From: Pedobacter sp. KBW06
GTDB taxonomy: Bacteria > Bacteroidota > Bacteroidia > Sphingobacteriales > Sphingobacteriaceae
Direction of reading: 5' to 3'
Length of the DNA stretch: 64,000 bases
Assembly (NCBI RefSeq): GCF_003852525.1
Contig: NZ_QAJL01000004.1
Span: forward strand, 686,459 to 750,458
This document shows, one piece after another, positions 34,739-42,185 of the stretch (positions are counted from its first letter, which is position 1; each line of letters opens with the position of its first letter). The notes beneath the pieces are model-generated. The model was not told the origin of the DNA. It saw only the letters and a list, made by a program, of their open reading frames with translations, and searched no databases. A program made the translations under genes and the position numbers.

Positions 34739-35578
34739 TTAAAGCTGGCTTGAATTAAAAGTATCCCCTTGTTTGATGTCTCCGGTCTCAAAGCCTTTCT
34801 TAAACCAAAACACTCTTTGAGCAGAAGTTCCATGCGTAAATGCGTCAGGAACGACCTCACCCTGAGCCTGTTTTTGCAGTTTATCATCACCGATGGCATT
34901 TGCAGCAGTGAGTGCTTCATCGATATCACCTTCCTCCAGTCTGAAGTCCTTTAAATTTTGAGCGTGATTTGCCCAAAGTCCGGCAAAGAAATCTGCCTGC
35001 AGCTCCAGTTTAACAGATAAACGGTTGTATTCTTTTTCGCTGAGCTGAGCTCTCATGCGCTGCATTTTTTCCGAAATCCCCAGCAGGTTCTGAACATGGT
35101 GTCCAACCTCATGTGCAATGACATAGGCCTGGGCGAAATCTCCGGCAGCGCCAAAGCGGTTTTGTAAATCCTGATAGAAGCTTAAGTCGATATATACTTT
35201 ATGATCCCCGGGGCAATAAAAAGGGCCTACTGCAGCACTAGCATTTCCACATGCAGAGGATACACTATTTGTAAAAAGCCTCATGATCGGCTTCTCGTAG
35301 GTCTTGCCCATTTCCGCAAACTGTTGTTCCCAAACCAGATTGGTGGATTCCAACACCCCATTTACGAACTTCCCTTCTTTATCTGTAGGGTCGCCTTTTT
35401 TTATTTCCGTCTGGCCAACATCACCTAAAGGCAACTGACTCACCAAACCCGTTAAGTCCTGCCCGAAGAAAAGACCAACGATTACAACAAGGATCCCGAT
35501 TCCACCTCCTATTACACCACCACTGGGCTTCCCTCTCCCATCTTCAATATTTCCACTTCCTTTACCGAACCACTGCAT
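34739..35578 (-). CDS. Neutral zinc metallopeptidase (YpfJ/KPN_02809 family)
   Basis: A 279-residue membrane-anchored putative metallopeptidase. The N-terminus has GRGKPSGGVIGGGIGILVVIVGLFFG (one TM segment after a glycine-rich start), typical of the family. The zinc motif is YVIAHEVGHHVQNLLG near 150, and the downstream LELQADFFAGLWANHA near 195 supplies the third ligand. The closing DAFTHGTSAQRVFWFKKGFETG is also conserved in the family. Function is poorly known. A large inverted repeat ends five bases upstream of its ATG. Confidence 0.9.
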   Translation of the reverse strand: MQWFGKGSGNIEDGRGKPSGGVIGGGIGILVVIVGLFFGQDLTGLVSQLPLGDVGQTEIKKGDPTDKEGKFVNGVLESTNLVWEQQFAEMGKTYEKPIMRLFTNSVSSACGNASAAVGPFYCPGDHKVYIDLSFYQDLQNRFGAAGDFAQAYVIAHEVGHHVQNLLGISEKMQRMRAQLSEKEYNRLSVKLELQADFFAGLWANHAQNLKDFRLEEGDIDEALTAANAIGDDKLQKQAQGEVVPDAFTHGTSAQRVFWFKKGFETGDIKQGDTFNSSQL

Positions 35579-35583
35579 ATAAA

Positions 35584-35641
35584 TTTCGTTTAAATTGGTT
35601 TACAAAAATCTGGGACAATTGTTATACCAATTTAAACGAAA
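35584..35641. repeat. Perfect 16-bp inverted repeat before the metallopeptidase gene
   Basis: Arms TTTCGTTTAAATTGGT (35584-35599) and its exact complement (35626-35641), separated by 26 bases, in the short gltX-metallopeptidase gap. As RNA the hairpin would end five bases before the metallopeptidase ATG. As DNA it could be an operator. It has a U-tract after neither arm long enough for a firm terminator call. Confidence 0.7.
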
Positions 35642-35650
35642 AACACCGGA

Positions 35651-37159
35651 TTATTCAAAAGCGCTTAAAGCATTCTTTATTCTTTGGATCGTTTCTGCCG
35701 CCCCAAGTGCTACCGCAATGTCAAAGACACCTGGTCCGAATTTACCTCCCACCAACATAATTCTAAAAGGAAGCATGAGCTCTCCGGGTTTAAAATTGTG
35801 CGTTGCAGCCAGTTCCTTGAACTTTTCTTCCAGGACTGTTGCCGGTAGTTCATCTGAAATCAAGCTGGTATAGGCGTTAAAAAATTCTGCTTTTTCGGCC
35901 GTCCATTTTGGTTTTACAGCCGGCAAATCATATTCCTGAGGTGCAATAAAAAAATAGGCACTCTGCGGAATAAAGTCTGTTAACAGGTGACAACGATCTT
36001 TAATCAGGTCAATGATTTTTTCCAGATAGGCATCTTCAGTAATCTCTGTTCCCTGTACAGCAAAAGCATCTTTTACAATCGGCAACAGGGTTTTGGCATC
36101 TGCATTTTTGATCCACTCATGGTTGTACCATTTGGCCTTTTCAAAATCAAACTTCGCTCCGGCTTTGCTGATCCGTTCTACAGAGAACTTTTCTACCAGA
36201 TCGGCCATCGAGAAAATCTCCTGATCCGTTCCATCATTCCAACCCAGCATGGCCAGTAAATTCACAAAAGCTTCCGGCATAAAGCCCAGCTCTTTAAATC
36301 CTTTGGTCAGATCGCCGGATTTGGGATCAGTCCAGTTTTGCGCGTATACAGGGAAACCAAGGCGGTCTCCGTCACGTTTGCTTAGTTTTCCATTTCCGTC
36401 TGGTTTCAGGATTAAAGGTAAATGCACCCATTGAGGCATGACATCTTCCCAGCCCAGGTACCTCCAAAGTAAAATATGTATAGGTGCAGATGGCAACCAT
36501 TCCTCACCTCTGAAGATGTGACTGATTTCCATTGCTTTATCATCGGCAACAACAGCGAGGTGGTAAGTAGGCATTCCATCCGCCTTTAATAAAACTTTAT
36601 CGTCGACCAGGTTCGTATCAAAACTAACATGACCTCTGATCAGGTCCGTAAAAGAAACCGTTTCGTTTGCAGGCATTTTTATGCGCACAACATGAGGTGT
36701 ATTTTCTGCCAACAGCGCATTCACTTCTGCCTCCGTCAAAGTCAGTGAGTTTCTCATTTCTCCGCGCGTAGCCAATCCATAAGTGAAATTAGGAATTTCC
36801 TTACGTTTAACATCCAGCTCTTCCGGGGTATCGAAAGCATAATAAGCATAACCATCAGCAATCAGCTGGTCTGCATATTGTTTGTAAGTGGCTTTACGCT
36901 CGCTCTGGCGATATGGTTCAAAGGGGCCTCCTGTCTGCGGACTTTCATCCGGCGACATGCCACACCATTTCAGACAAGAAACAATATATTCTTCTGCTCC
37001 TTCTACAAAGCGCGTCTGATCGGTATCTTCTACCCTAAGGATAAAGGTTCCATTGTGTTTCTTAGCAAACAAATAATTAAACAAAGCGGTACGTACACCA
37101 CCCAAATGCAACCCGCCTGTTGGGCTGGGGGCAAATCTTACTCTTACTTTCTTTTCCAT
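35651..37159 (-). CDS. gltX: Glutamyl-tRNA synthetase
   Basis: A 502-residue class I synthetase charging tRNA-Glu. The HIGH region is FAPSPTGGLHLGGVRTALFN (about 8-27), and KMSKS appears as KLSKRDG near 265. The C-terminal helical anticodon-binding domain is complete. MEKKVRVRFAPSPTG at 37159 is the conventional start; an ATG five codons further upstream lies beside the -7 element at 37172-37179 and is rejected. It is transcribed divergently from the histidine kinase at 37250. Confidence 0.97.
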   Translation of the reverse strand: MEKKVRVRFAPSPTGGLHLGGVRTALFNYLFAKKHNGTFILRVEDTDQTRFVEGAEEYIVSCLKWCGMSPDESPQTGGPFEPYRQSERKATYKQYADQLIADGYAYYAFDTPEELDVKRKEIPNFTYGLATRGEMRNSLTLTEAEVNALLAENTPHVVRIKMPANETVSFTDLIRGHVSFDTNLVDDKVLLKADGMPTYHLAVVADDKAMEISHIFRGEEWLPSAPIHILLWRYLGWEDVMPQWVHLPLILKPDGNGKLSKRDGDRLGFPVYAQNWTDPKSGDLTKGFKELGFMPEAFVNLLAMLGWNDGTDQEIFSMADLVEKFSVERISKAGAKFDFEKAKWYNHEWIKNADAKTLLPIVKDAFAVQGTEITEDAYLEKIIDLIKDRCHLLTDFIPQSAYFFIAPQEYDLPAVKPKWTAEKAEFFNAYTSLISDELPATVLEEKFKELAATHNFKPGELMLPFRIMLVGGKFGPGVFDIAVALGAAETIQRIKNALSAFE

Positions 37160-37171
37160 AATTACTATCTG

Positions 37172-37179
37172 CAAAGATA
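37172..37179 (-). promoter_or_regulatory. -7 promoter element for gltX
   Basis: TATCTTTG on the minus strand (TAnnTTTG), 12 bases before the gltX ATG at 37159. Confidence 0.55.
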
Positions 37180-37249
37180 TATTTTTTACCGCGTTACCTT
37201 TCTATTCATCAATTTTTGAATGCTATTTTGTAATTTGGCCAGATAACCT

Positions 37250-38467
37250 ATGAATCCATACGAAAAAAAACGCCGCTGGAAATTCTTCTTATTGTTCTTT
37301 GCCATCGTGATTGGCACGGCATCTGTTTTATATAGCGACTTTTTCGTAAAAAAAATGGAACGTGAAGAACGGATGCAATTCCAGTTATATGTAAAGGTAA
37401 CGGAGAAAACGATGGCCATGTACGATGATGAGAATACGACAGACCTCATCGACCTGATCCGAACCAATACTAAACTCCCGATAATGATTATTGGTGCCGA
37501 AGGAAATATTCTGACCTATCAGGGGCTGGATTCTACGAAAACCAATTATGGCCTTCAAAAAAAGGATGGCCTAACTTATGATCCCGCTTATTTTGTCAGA
37601 GAGCTGAAAATCATGAAGGAGCAACATCCTCCTACGCCAATTATCGGTCTTGACGGCAGCAGGTGGTATATTTATTATAAAGATTCGCCAACTTTAACTC
37701 AGCTTCGCTATTTCCCCTATATACAATTAGGCGTGATCGGGCTGTTCTTACTCACTGCTTATGTGGCTTTCAGCTCGGCAAGAAAGGCCGAACAGGACCA
37801 GGTATGGGTGGGAATGGCCAAAGAAACAGCGCACCAGCTGGGGACTCCGATTTCTTCCCTTATGGCCTGGGTAGAATTAATGAAATCGCGCTTCAATGCA
37901 GAAGATGACCCTCTGATTGCCGAGATGGAGAACGATATCAAACGCCTGGAGGTGATCACAGACCGCTTTTCTAAAATTGGCTCCAAACCTGTGGTGGAGG
38001 ATCATGTGGTGTATACTGTCATTTATAATTTTGTAGAATATTTTAAACTGCGGACCTCTGATAAGATTATTTTTACCATAACCGGAGATGAGCAGGTACG
38101 GGCCTTGCTCAACGTTCCTCTTTTCGACTGGGTGATCGAAAACCTCTTGAAAAATGCAGCAAATGCCATTGAGAATGAAGGGTCAATTGTCATCAATATC
38201 ATAGAAAACCTCACCAAAGAGGAGGTTTTTATCGATGTGACCGACACGGGAAGAGGTATTGCCAGATCAAAGTTCGATGCCGTATTCCAGCCCGGATACA
38301 CCACAAGGAAGCGTGGCTGGGGATTAGGGCTCTCACTCACTAAAAGGATTATCGAAAATTACCATAACGGACAGATTTTTGTCAAAGATTCCGAACTGGA
38401 AAAAGGGACAACTTTCCGAATCATCTTAAAAAGCAGCATTACTTATGAACCGACCTCAAACACATGA
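37250..38467 (+). CDS. Membrane sensor histidine kinase
   Basis: A 405-residue two-TM sensor kinase (TM about 11-31 and 156-176) with an extracytoplasmic domain of about 125 residues. The phosphoacceptor is His195 in AKETAHQLGTPISSL, a variant H-box common in Bacteroidota kinases with HQLGTP. The HATPase domain has ENLLKNAANAI, VTDTGRGI and GWGLGLSLTKRII. No response regulator gene adjoins. The 3' end overlaps the DinB gene by 23 bases, so kinase, DinB and thioesterase genes form one unit. Confidence 0.93.
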   Translation: MNPYEKKRRWKFFLLFFAIVIGTASVLYSDFFVKKMEREERMQFQLYVKVTEKTMAMYDDENTTDLIDLIRTNTKLPIMIIGAEGNILTYQGLDSTKTNYGLQKKDGLTYDPAYFVRELKIMKEQHPPTPIIGLDGSRWYIYYKDSPTLTQLRYFPYIQLGVIGLFLLTAYVAFSSARKAEQDQVWVGMAKETAHQLGTPISSLMAWVELMKSRFNAEDDPLIAEMENDIKRLEVITDRFSKIGSKPVVEDHVVYTVIYNFVEYFKLRTSDKIIFTITGDEQVRALLNVPLFDWVIENLLKNAANAIENEGSIVINIIENLTKEEVFIDVTDTGRGIARSKFDAVFQPGYTTRKRGWGLGLSLTKRIIENYHNGQIFVKDSELEKGTTFRIILKSSITYEPTSNT

Positions 38468-38951
38468 GTATCCCGCATGGGCGGAAACTTACATTAGTAA
38501 AATTTCAGGAGATGACATTCTGAGCATACTGGAAAAACAGGCCACAGAATTTCCTGATTTCCTTAATGACCTGATCGAAAAAGCAGATTATGCTTATGCG
38601 CCGGGTAAATGGACGGTCAAAGAAATGGCGGGACATATCATCGATACCGAACGGATTCTGGTTTACCGTTTAACTTGTTTTGCCCGGAGTGAACAACATG
38701 CCCTACCTGGTTTTGAGGAAGATGACTATGTTGCAAATGCACATTTTTCTGACCGCAGCCTATTGAGTTTCTCAGAGGAGTTTTCGTTGCTCAGAAAGTC
38801 GAACCTTTATCTTTTTAAGTCCCTGAATGAACATGAACTGGACCGCAGCGGAACCGCTTCAGAGCGTCAGATTTCTGTACGGGCCTTGTTATTTGTGATT
38901 GCAGGCCACCTGATGCACCATACCCTGGTTCTTAAAGAAAGGTATCTATAA
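38445..38951 (+). CDS. DinB-family putative metalloenzyme
   Basis: A 168-residue four-helix-bundle protein of the DinB/YfiT superfamily. Metal-binding histidines are visible in VKEMAGHIIDTERIL (near 60) and in IAGHLMHHTLVLKERY (near 155). Relatives include thiol transferases (bacillithiol, mycothiol) and uncharacterised metal-dependent hydrolases; the activity here is unknown. Its start lies inside the kinase gene, and its stop shares a base with the thioesterase ATG. Confidence 0.88.
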   Translation: MNRPQTHEYPAWAETYISKISGDDILSILEKQATEFPDFLNDLIEKADYAYAPGKWTVKEMAGHIIDTERILVYRLTCFARSEQHALPGFEEDDYVANAHFSDRSLLSFSEEFSLLRKSNLYLFKSLNEHELDRSGTASERQISVRALLFVIAGHLMHHTLVLKERYL

Positions 38952-39376
38952 TGTGGTTTTCAGCATTTACCCCGGCACAATTAAACGACCGGCCAAAAAA
39001 CCATCTTGGTGGTTTACTGGACATTCAGTTTACAGAAGTTGGCGATGATTTTCTAACGGCTACCATGCCTGTAGATGAACGGACGCATCAACCGGCAGGA
39101 ATTCTTCACGGAGGAGCCTCTGTAGTCCTCGCAGAAACGCTGGGCAGCATCGCATCCTATATGTGTATCGATCCGGAAAAACACATGGCTGTAGGGCTGG
39201 AGATTAATGCCAACCATTTGAGGCCAGTCAAAAGCGGCCTGGTTACCGGAATTTGTAAGCCCCTGCATATCGGGGCAAAGACCCATGTTTGGGAAATTAA
39301 AATCTATAATGACAAGGGAAAGATGAATTGCATTAGCCGTTTAACGGTTGCTATCATCCCAAAACCTCAGATATAA
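38951..39376 (+). CDS. PaaI-type hotdog-fold thioesterase
   Basis: A 141-residue acyl-CoA thioesterase of the 4HBT/PaaI family. The signature HQPAGILHGGASVVLAETLGS (about 46-66) includes the catalytic HGG and the helix acidic residue; VGLEINANHLRPVKSG follows. The ATG overlaps the DinB stop (TAATG). The acyl substrate cannot be read; YdiI/MenI-like roles in menaquinone synthesis are a possibility only. Confidence 0.9.
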   Translation: MWFSAFTPAQLNDRPKNHLGGLLDIQFTEVGDDFLTATMPVDERTHQPAGILHGGASVVLAETLGSIASYMCIDPEKHMAVGLEINANHLRPVKSGLVTGICKPLHIGAKTHVWEIKIYNDKGKMNCISRLTVAIIPKPQI

Positions 39377-39377
39377 G

Positions 39378-39406
39378 GCCGGAAATTCTCCGGCTTTTTC
39401 TTTTTT
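39378..39406 (+). terminator. Intrinsic terminator after the thioesterase gene
   Basis: GCCGG/CCGGC stem with a short loop followed by TTTTTCTTTTTT, immediately after the stop at 39376. Confidence 0.88.
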
Positions 39407-39599
39407 ACAGCAATTTTCTTTTTATCCATTACTTTTATATTTTGGCCATAATGGCCGCTAACAGCCTGATTATCCTTATTTTTAAGGTCAGTTCTGTTTT
39501 TTTTCAGGAAGGCTGTAACCTGATTGGTTTTCATGTGGTCATAGCTTACAGAACATCAGTTCAAATAAACAGATCATTAACAATTAAATTGAAAATAAG

Positions 39600-39956
39600 A
39601 TGGGACCAGAAGTAATCGTACCGGTAACAATGTTTGTATGTACTACGGCATTAGTGTTCGGCCTCAGGTACATGTCCAACAAAGAAAAGATGGCGATGAT
39701 TGAGCGTGGTTTAGAACCAAGTGCTGCCAGGGTAAGTGCACCAAAACCTTTCATCAGTTTAAAATTCGGACTATTACTTGTGGGCCTGGGATTAGGCTTG
39801 CTGATTGCACTCTTCACGGTAAGGGCAACGGGCCTGGATGATGAAGAAGGAGTAGCTGTTTATTTTGGCTTCCTGAGCATTTGCGGAGGGTTAGGGCTGA
39901 TTCTTTCCTATGTAGTGGAGAAAAACTGGTTGGATAAACAAAAAGACCTCAACTAA
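39600..39956 (+). CDS. DUF6249-like two/three-TM membrane protein
   Basis: A 118-residue membrane protein with an N-terminal helix (VIVPVTMFVCTTALVFGLRY), a short cytoplasmic stretch with NKEKMAMIERGLEP typical of this family, and two further helices (about 60-80 and 92-108). It precedes an ECF sigma gene by 60 bases in the same direction, an arrangement seen in Bacteroidota. It may be part of that envelope-stress unit. Confidence 0.78.
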   Translation: MGPEVIVPVTMFVCTTALVFGLRYMSNKEKMAMIERGLEPSAARVSAPKPFISLKFGLLLVGLGLGLLIALFTVRATGLDDEEGVAVYFGFLSICGGLGLILSYVVEKNWLDKQKDLN

Positions 39957-39992
39957 TTACTTTTCTCTTACAAGCTACTAACCTCTCTAAAA

Positions 39993-40006
39993 AAGACGCG
40001 CGTCTT
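39993..40006. promoter_or_regulatory. 14-bp perfect palindrome before the second ECF sigma gene
   Basis: AAGACGCGCGTCTT, ten bases before the ATG at 40017. Its GC-rich centre stands out from AT-rich surroundings. It is a candidate operator or a short hairpin at the ribosome-binding region. Confidence 0.35.
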
Positions 40007-40016
40007 AAAAAACTAT

Positions 40017-40598
40017 ATGCAGCACAAGCAATCGGATATCGATTTAATTACTGAAGTCCTGTCAGGCAATACCTCGGTGTACTCCGAACTGGTAAAGCGT
40101 CATCAGCGCTTTGTATTTACATTGGCTATGCGTTTCTCCAAGAACAGAGAAGATGCAGAAGAGATTGCACAGGATTGTTTCATTAAAGCTTACCGCGCTC
40201 TGGGAACCTATAAACAAACTGCCAAATTTTCTACCTGGCTGTATACCATTACCTATACGACCTCCATGAGCTTTTTACGTAAAAAAAGGGTGGATGTTCA
40301 ATCTATTGATGAGGCAGACAGCATCATTCAGCTGGAAAATCACATTTCTGATTTCAACGCAGATACCGTTGAAAAAAAGTCAGGATATGTCTATCTAAAT
40401 CAGGCAATAGCCTTATTATCTGCCGATGACGCCAGCATCATTACCCTATTTTACCAGGGAGAACAAAGCCTGGAAGAGATCGGTAAAGCCCTGAATATGG
40501 AGAGTAATACGGTGAAGGTGAAATTACACCGGGCCAGGATCAGGTTAAAGGAGAAATTACAATATTTGTTAAAAGACGAAGTAAAGGAGTTATTATGA
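40017..40598 (+). CDS. ECF-type RNA polymerase sigma factor
   Basis: A 193-residue sigma-70 family protein. Region 2 is about 20-95 (FVFTLAMRFSKNREDAEEIAQDCFIKAYRAL and FSTWLYTITYTTSMSFLRKKR), and region 4 is about 130-185 (LLSADDASIITLFYQGEQSLEEIGKALNMESNTVKVKLHRAR). Its stop overlaps the next gene by four bases (ATGA). It is distinct in sequence from the ECF factor at 11275. Confidence 0.93.
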   Translation: MQHKQSDIDLITEVLSGNTSVYSELVKRHQRFVFTLAMRFSKNREDAEEIAQDCFIKAYRALGTYKQTAKFSTWLYTITYTTSMSFLRKKRVDVQSIDEADSIIQLENHISDFNADTVEKKSGYVYLNQAIALLSADDASIITLFYQGEQSLEEIGKALNMESNTVKVKLHRARIRLKEKLQYLLKDEVKELL

Positions 40599-41080
40599 TG
40601 ACGATGGAAGAAGAAATCTGGGATTATATAGACGGAAACAGCAGCCCCGAACAGGCCCTGTCCGTACAGGCTAAAATAGCCGGTGATCCCGCTTATGGTT
40701 CCTTGTACGAGGAGCTTCTTGCAATTAACGCTCAGATGAATGAATTGGAACTCGAAGAGCCCTCTATGTCTTTCACCAGAAATGTGATGGAACAGGTAAA
40801 GCTGGAAATTGCACCCGTATCCATGAAAACAAAGGTAGATACCCGGATCATTTATAGCATTGCCGCATTTTTTATCTGCTTCATACTGGCCATATTAGGC
40901 TACATACTGAGCAATAGTACTTTCGATTTTACGAATGTGAAATTTGACATGGGCTTCCAGATGGAGCATATTGACTTCGGAAAATATGTAACGCCTACCT
41001 CTATAAAAATATTTCTCTTTGTAGACCTTTTACTGGCACTGGCTTTCATTGACAGCTACCTAAGGCGCAGAAGAGCATAA
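40595..41080 (+). CDS. Probable anti-sigma factor, two-TM
   Basis: A 161-residue protein with a cytoplasmic N-terminal region (EEEIWDYIDGNSSPEQALSVQ, like the start of zinc-less anti-sigma domains), a membrane helix at about 88-107 (IIYSIAAFFICFILAILGYIL) and a second at about 138-154 (IKIFLFVDLLLALAFI). An unusually good ribosome-binding site, AAAGGAG, sits six bases before the ATG. Coupling to the sigma gene supports the assignment, which otherwise rests on topology. Confidence 0.65.
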   Translation: MMTMEEEIWDYIDGNSSPEQALSVQAKIAGDPAYGSLYEELLAINAQMNELELEEPSMSFTRNVMEQVKLEIAPVSMKTKVDTRIIYSIAAFFICFILAILGYILSNSTFDFTNVKFDMGFQMEHIDFGKYVTPTSIKIFLFVDLLLALAFIDSYLRRRRA

Positions 41081-41099
41081 GCTGAAAACGCTTTAAATG

Positions 41100-41130
41100 A
41101 AAGAGGCCCGGTAAAATACCGGGCCTCTTT
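41100..41130. terminator. Bidirectional terminator between anti-sigma and DUF2911 genes
   Basis: Fourteen-base-pair stem AAAGAGGCCCGGTA/TACCGGGCCTCTTT with a three-base loop. It serves the plus ECF operon and the convergent DUF2911 gene. Confidence 0.93.
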
Positions 41131-41147
41131 TATATTTTAATTTGTTT

Positions 41148-41702
41148 CTATTTGACAGTTACAGGAAGTTCAACGATTGTTTTATCCCATGCAATCACCA
41201 GATTGGCACCTTCAGGCTGAGGAGTAAAAGTCATAGATAATGTTTCTACCGGTTGCGGTAAGGCCTTGACCGGAACCTCCACCCTGACTACGTCTTTAGC
41301 TTCATTATAGGTATAGGCGCCCCAACGATCGGTTTGTTTATTAACGATGATGACCCATTTGTCTTTTTCCGGAATGGCATATAAGCTGTAAGTTCCTGCC
41401 TTGATCTTCTTGCCTCCGATCACTACATTTTTGAAGAACCTGATTTCAGTACATTCATTAGCTCCCAGGCGCCAAACCTTTCCATATTGCTCCAGTACGC
41501 CAAAAATTTCACGTCCTTTTCTGCTGGGTCTGGAATAAACGACCTTAATCGAAGGACTCGAATCGTCTTTCACTTTAGCCGCATTTAAGGGATAGTAAAC
41601 GATGTCGGCCGGGCTTGGGTCTAGTGCAGGAAGTTTCACATCCTGTGCCTGAGCAAAGGTAGAAAACAATGCAAAAGCAGCTATAAGGCTTGTTTTTTTC
41701 AT
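41148..41702 (-). CDS. Secreted DUF2911 protein
   Basis: A 184-residue exported protein with signal peptide (MKKTSLIAAFALFSTFAQAQ). DUF2911 marks are present: VVYSRPSRKGREIFG near 55, VWRLGANECTEIRFFKNV near 77, and IKAGTYSLYAIPEKDKWVIIVN near 97. Function is unknown; such proteins are widespread in Bacteroidota. The upstream gap carries paired palindromic units. Confidence 0.9.
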   Translation of the reverse strand: MKKTSLIAAFALFSTFAQAQDVKLPALDPSPADIVYYPLNAAKVKDDSSPSIKVVYSRPSRKGREIFGVLEQYGKVWRLGANECTEIRFFKNVVIGGKKIKAGTYSLYAIPEKDKWVIIVNKQTDRWGAYTYNEAKDVVRVEVPVKALPQPVETLSMTFTPQPEGANLVIAWDKTIVELPVTVK

Positions 41703-41770
41703 TGGAATATATTTTTTGTGTTCTTTATTGATTTTTAAAGGTTCTCAAGAACTCCTGAACTCTGTTCAAT

Positions 41771-41918
41771 GGTAATGAAGCGATCATGATCTTAATGTTC
41801 GTTACGTGATCTGTAAGATCATGATGGTTTCATAAGAATATAATTATCTTTTAGTGGTAATGAAGCCTTCAAAAGCGATTCGCTGCTGTTTTTAAGCAGG
41901 ACACTTATGATGGTTTCA
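41771..41918. repeat. Two imperfect-palindromic units with shared ends
   Basis: Unit 1 runs 41771-41832 and unit 2 runs 41856-41918. Each begins GGTAATGAAGC and ends ATGATGGTTTCA, with about 39 differing bases between. The ends can pair (ATGAAGC with GTTTCAT, one G-U). Unit 1 continues into a 12-bp perfect inner stem, ATCATGATCTTA/TAAGATCATGAT; unit 2 holds a smaller CTGCT/AGCAG stem. They lie between two minus-strand genes. Confidence 0.55.
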
Positions 41919-41947
41919 CTGAAAAAGATTTTTACGATAACCGGGAA

Positions 41948-42130
41948 CTAATACTCACGACCTTTAACGATCGCATTTAAGAAAATAGCACCGAAAATAA
42001 ATCCGATAATACCTCCTAAAACAGACCATAGAAAGCCACCTGATATTATTGCTGCAGTCAAAATGCCGAAAACCAGGCCTAAAACGTAATAAACCCAATC
42101 AAAACTGTTGTTATCTTCTTGTGTAGTCAT
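41948..42130 (-). CDS. Small glycine-rich two-TM membrane protein
   Basis: A 60-residue protein with an acidic N-terminus and two adjoining hydrophobic segments (about 14-31, VYYVLGLVFGILTAAIIS, and 34-54, FLWSVLGGIIGFIFGAIFL) rich in glycine, then a basic tail. No named family was recognised. Reality is supported by its own TATCTTTG promoter element 20 bases upstream and coding-like codon use. Confidence 0.7.
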   Translation of the reverse strand: MTTQEDNNSFDWVYYVLGLVFGILTAAIISGGFLWSVLGGIIGFIFGAIFLNAIVKGREY

Positions 42131-42149
42131 CTTTTTAATACTTAGGCCT

Positions 42150-42157
42150 CAAAGATA
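42150..42157 (-). promoter_or_regulatory. -7 promoter element for the small membrane protein gene
   Basis: TATCTTTG on the minus strand (TAnnTTTG), 19 bases before the ATG at 42130. Confidence 0.5.
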
Positions 42158-42185
42158 TTGATTTATTTCAAAATAGGAAGTACCT

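Noticed and set aside
34669..34929. 86-codon minus-strand frame overlapping the zinc metallopeptidase 3' end
   Set aside because: It lies in another frame of a well-supported gene and its extra part has no protein-like pattern.
39444..39456. GGCCAT-A-ATGGCC palindrome before the DUF6249-like gene
   Set aside because: A single short palindrome with no adjacent promoter match; chance cannot be excluded.
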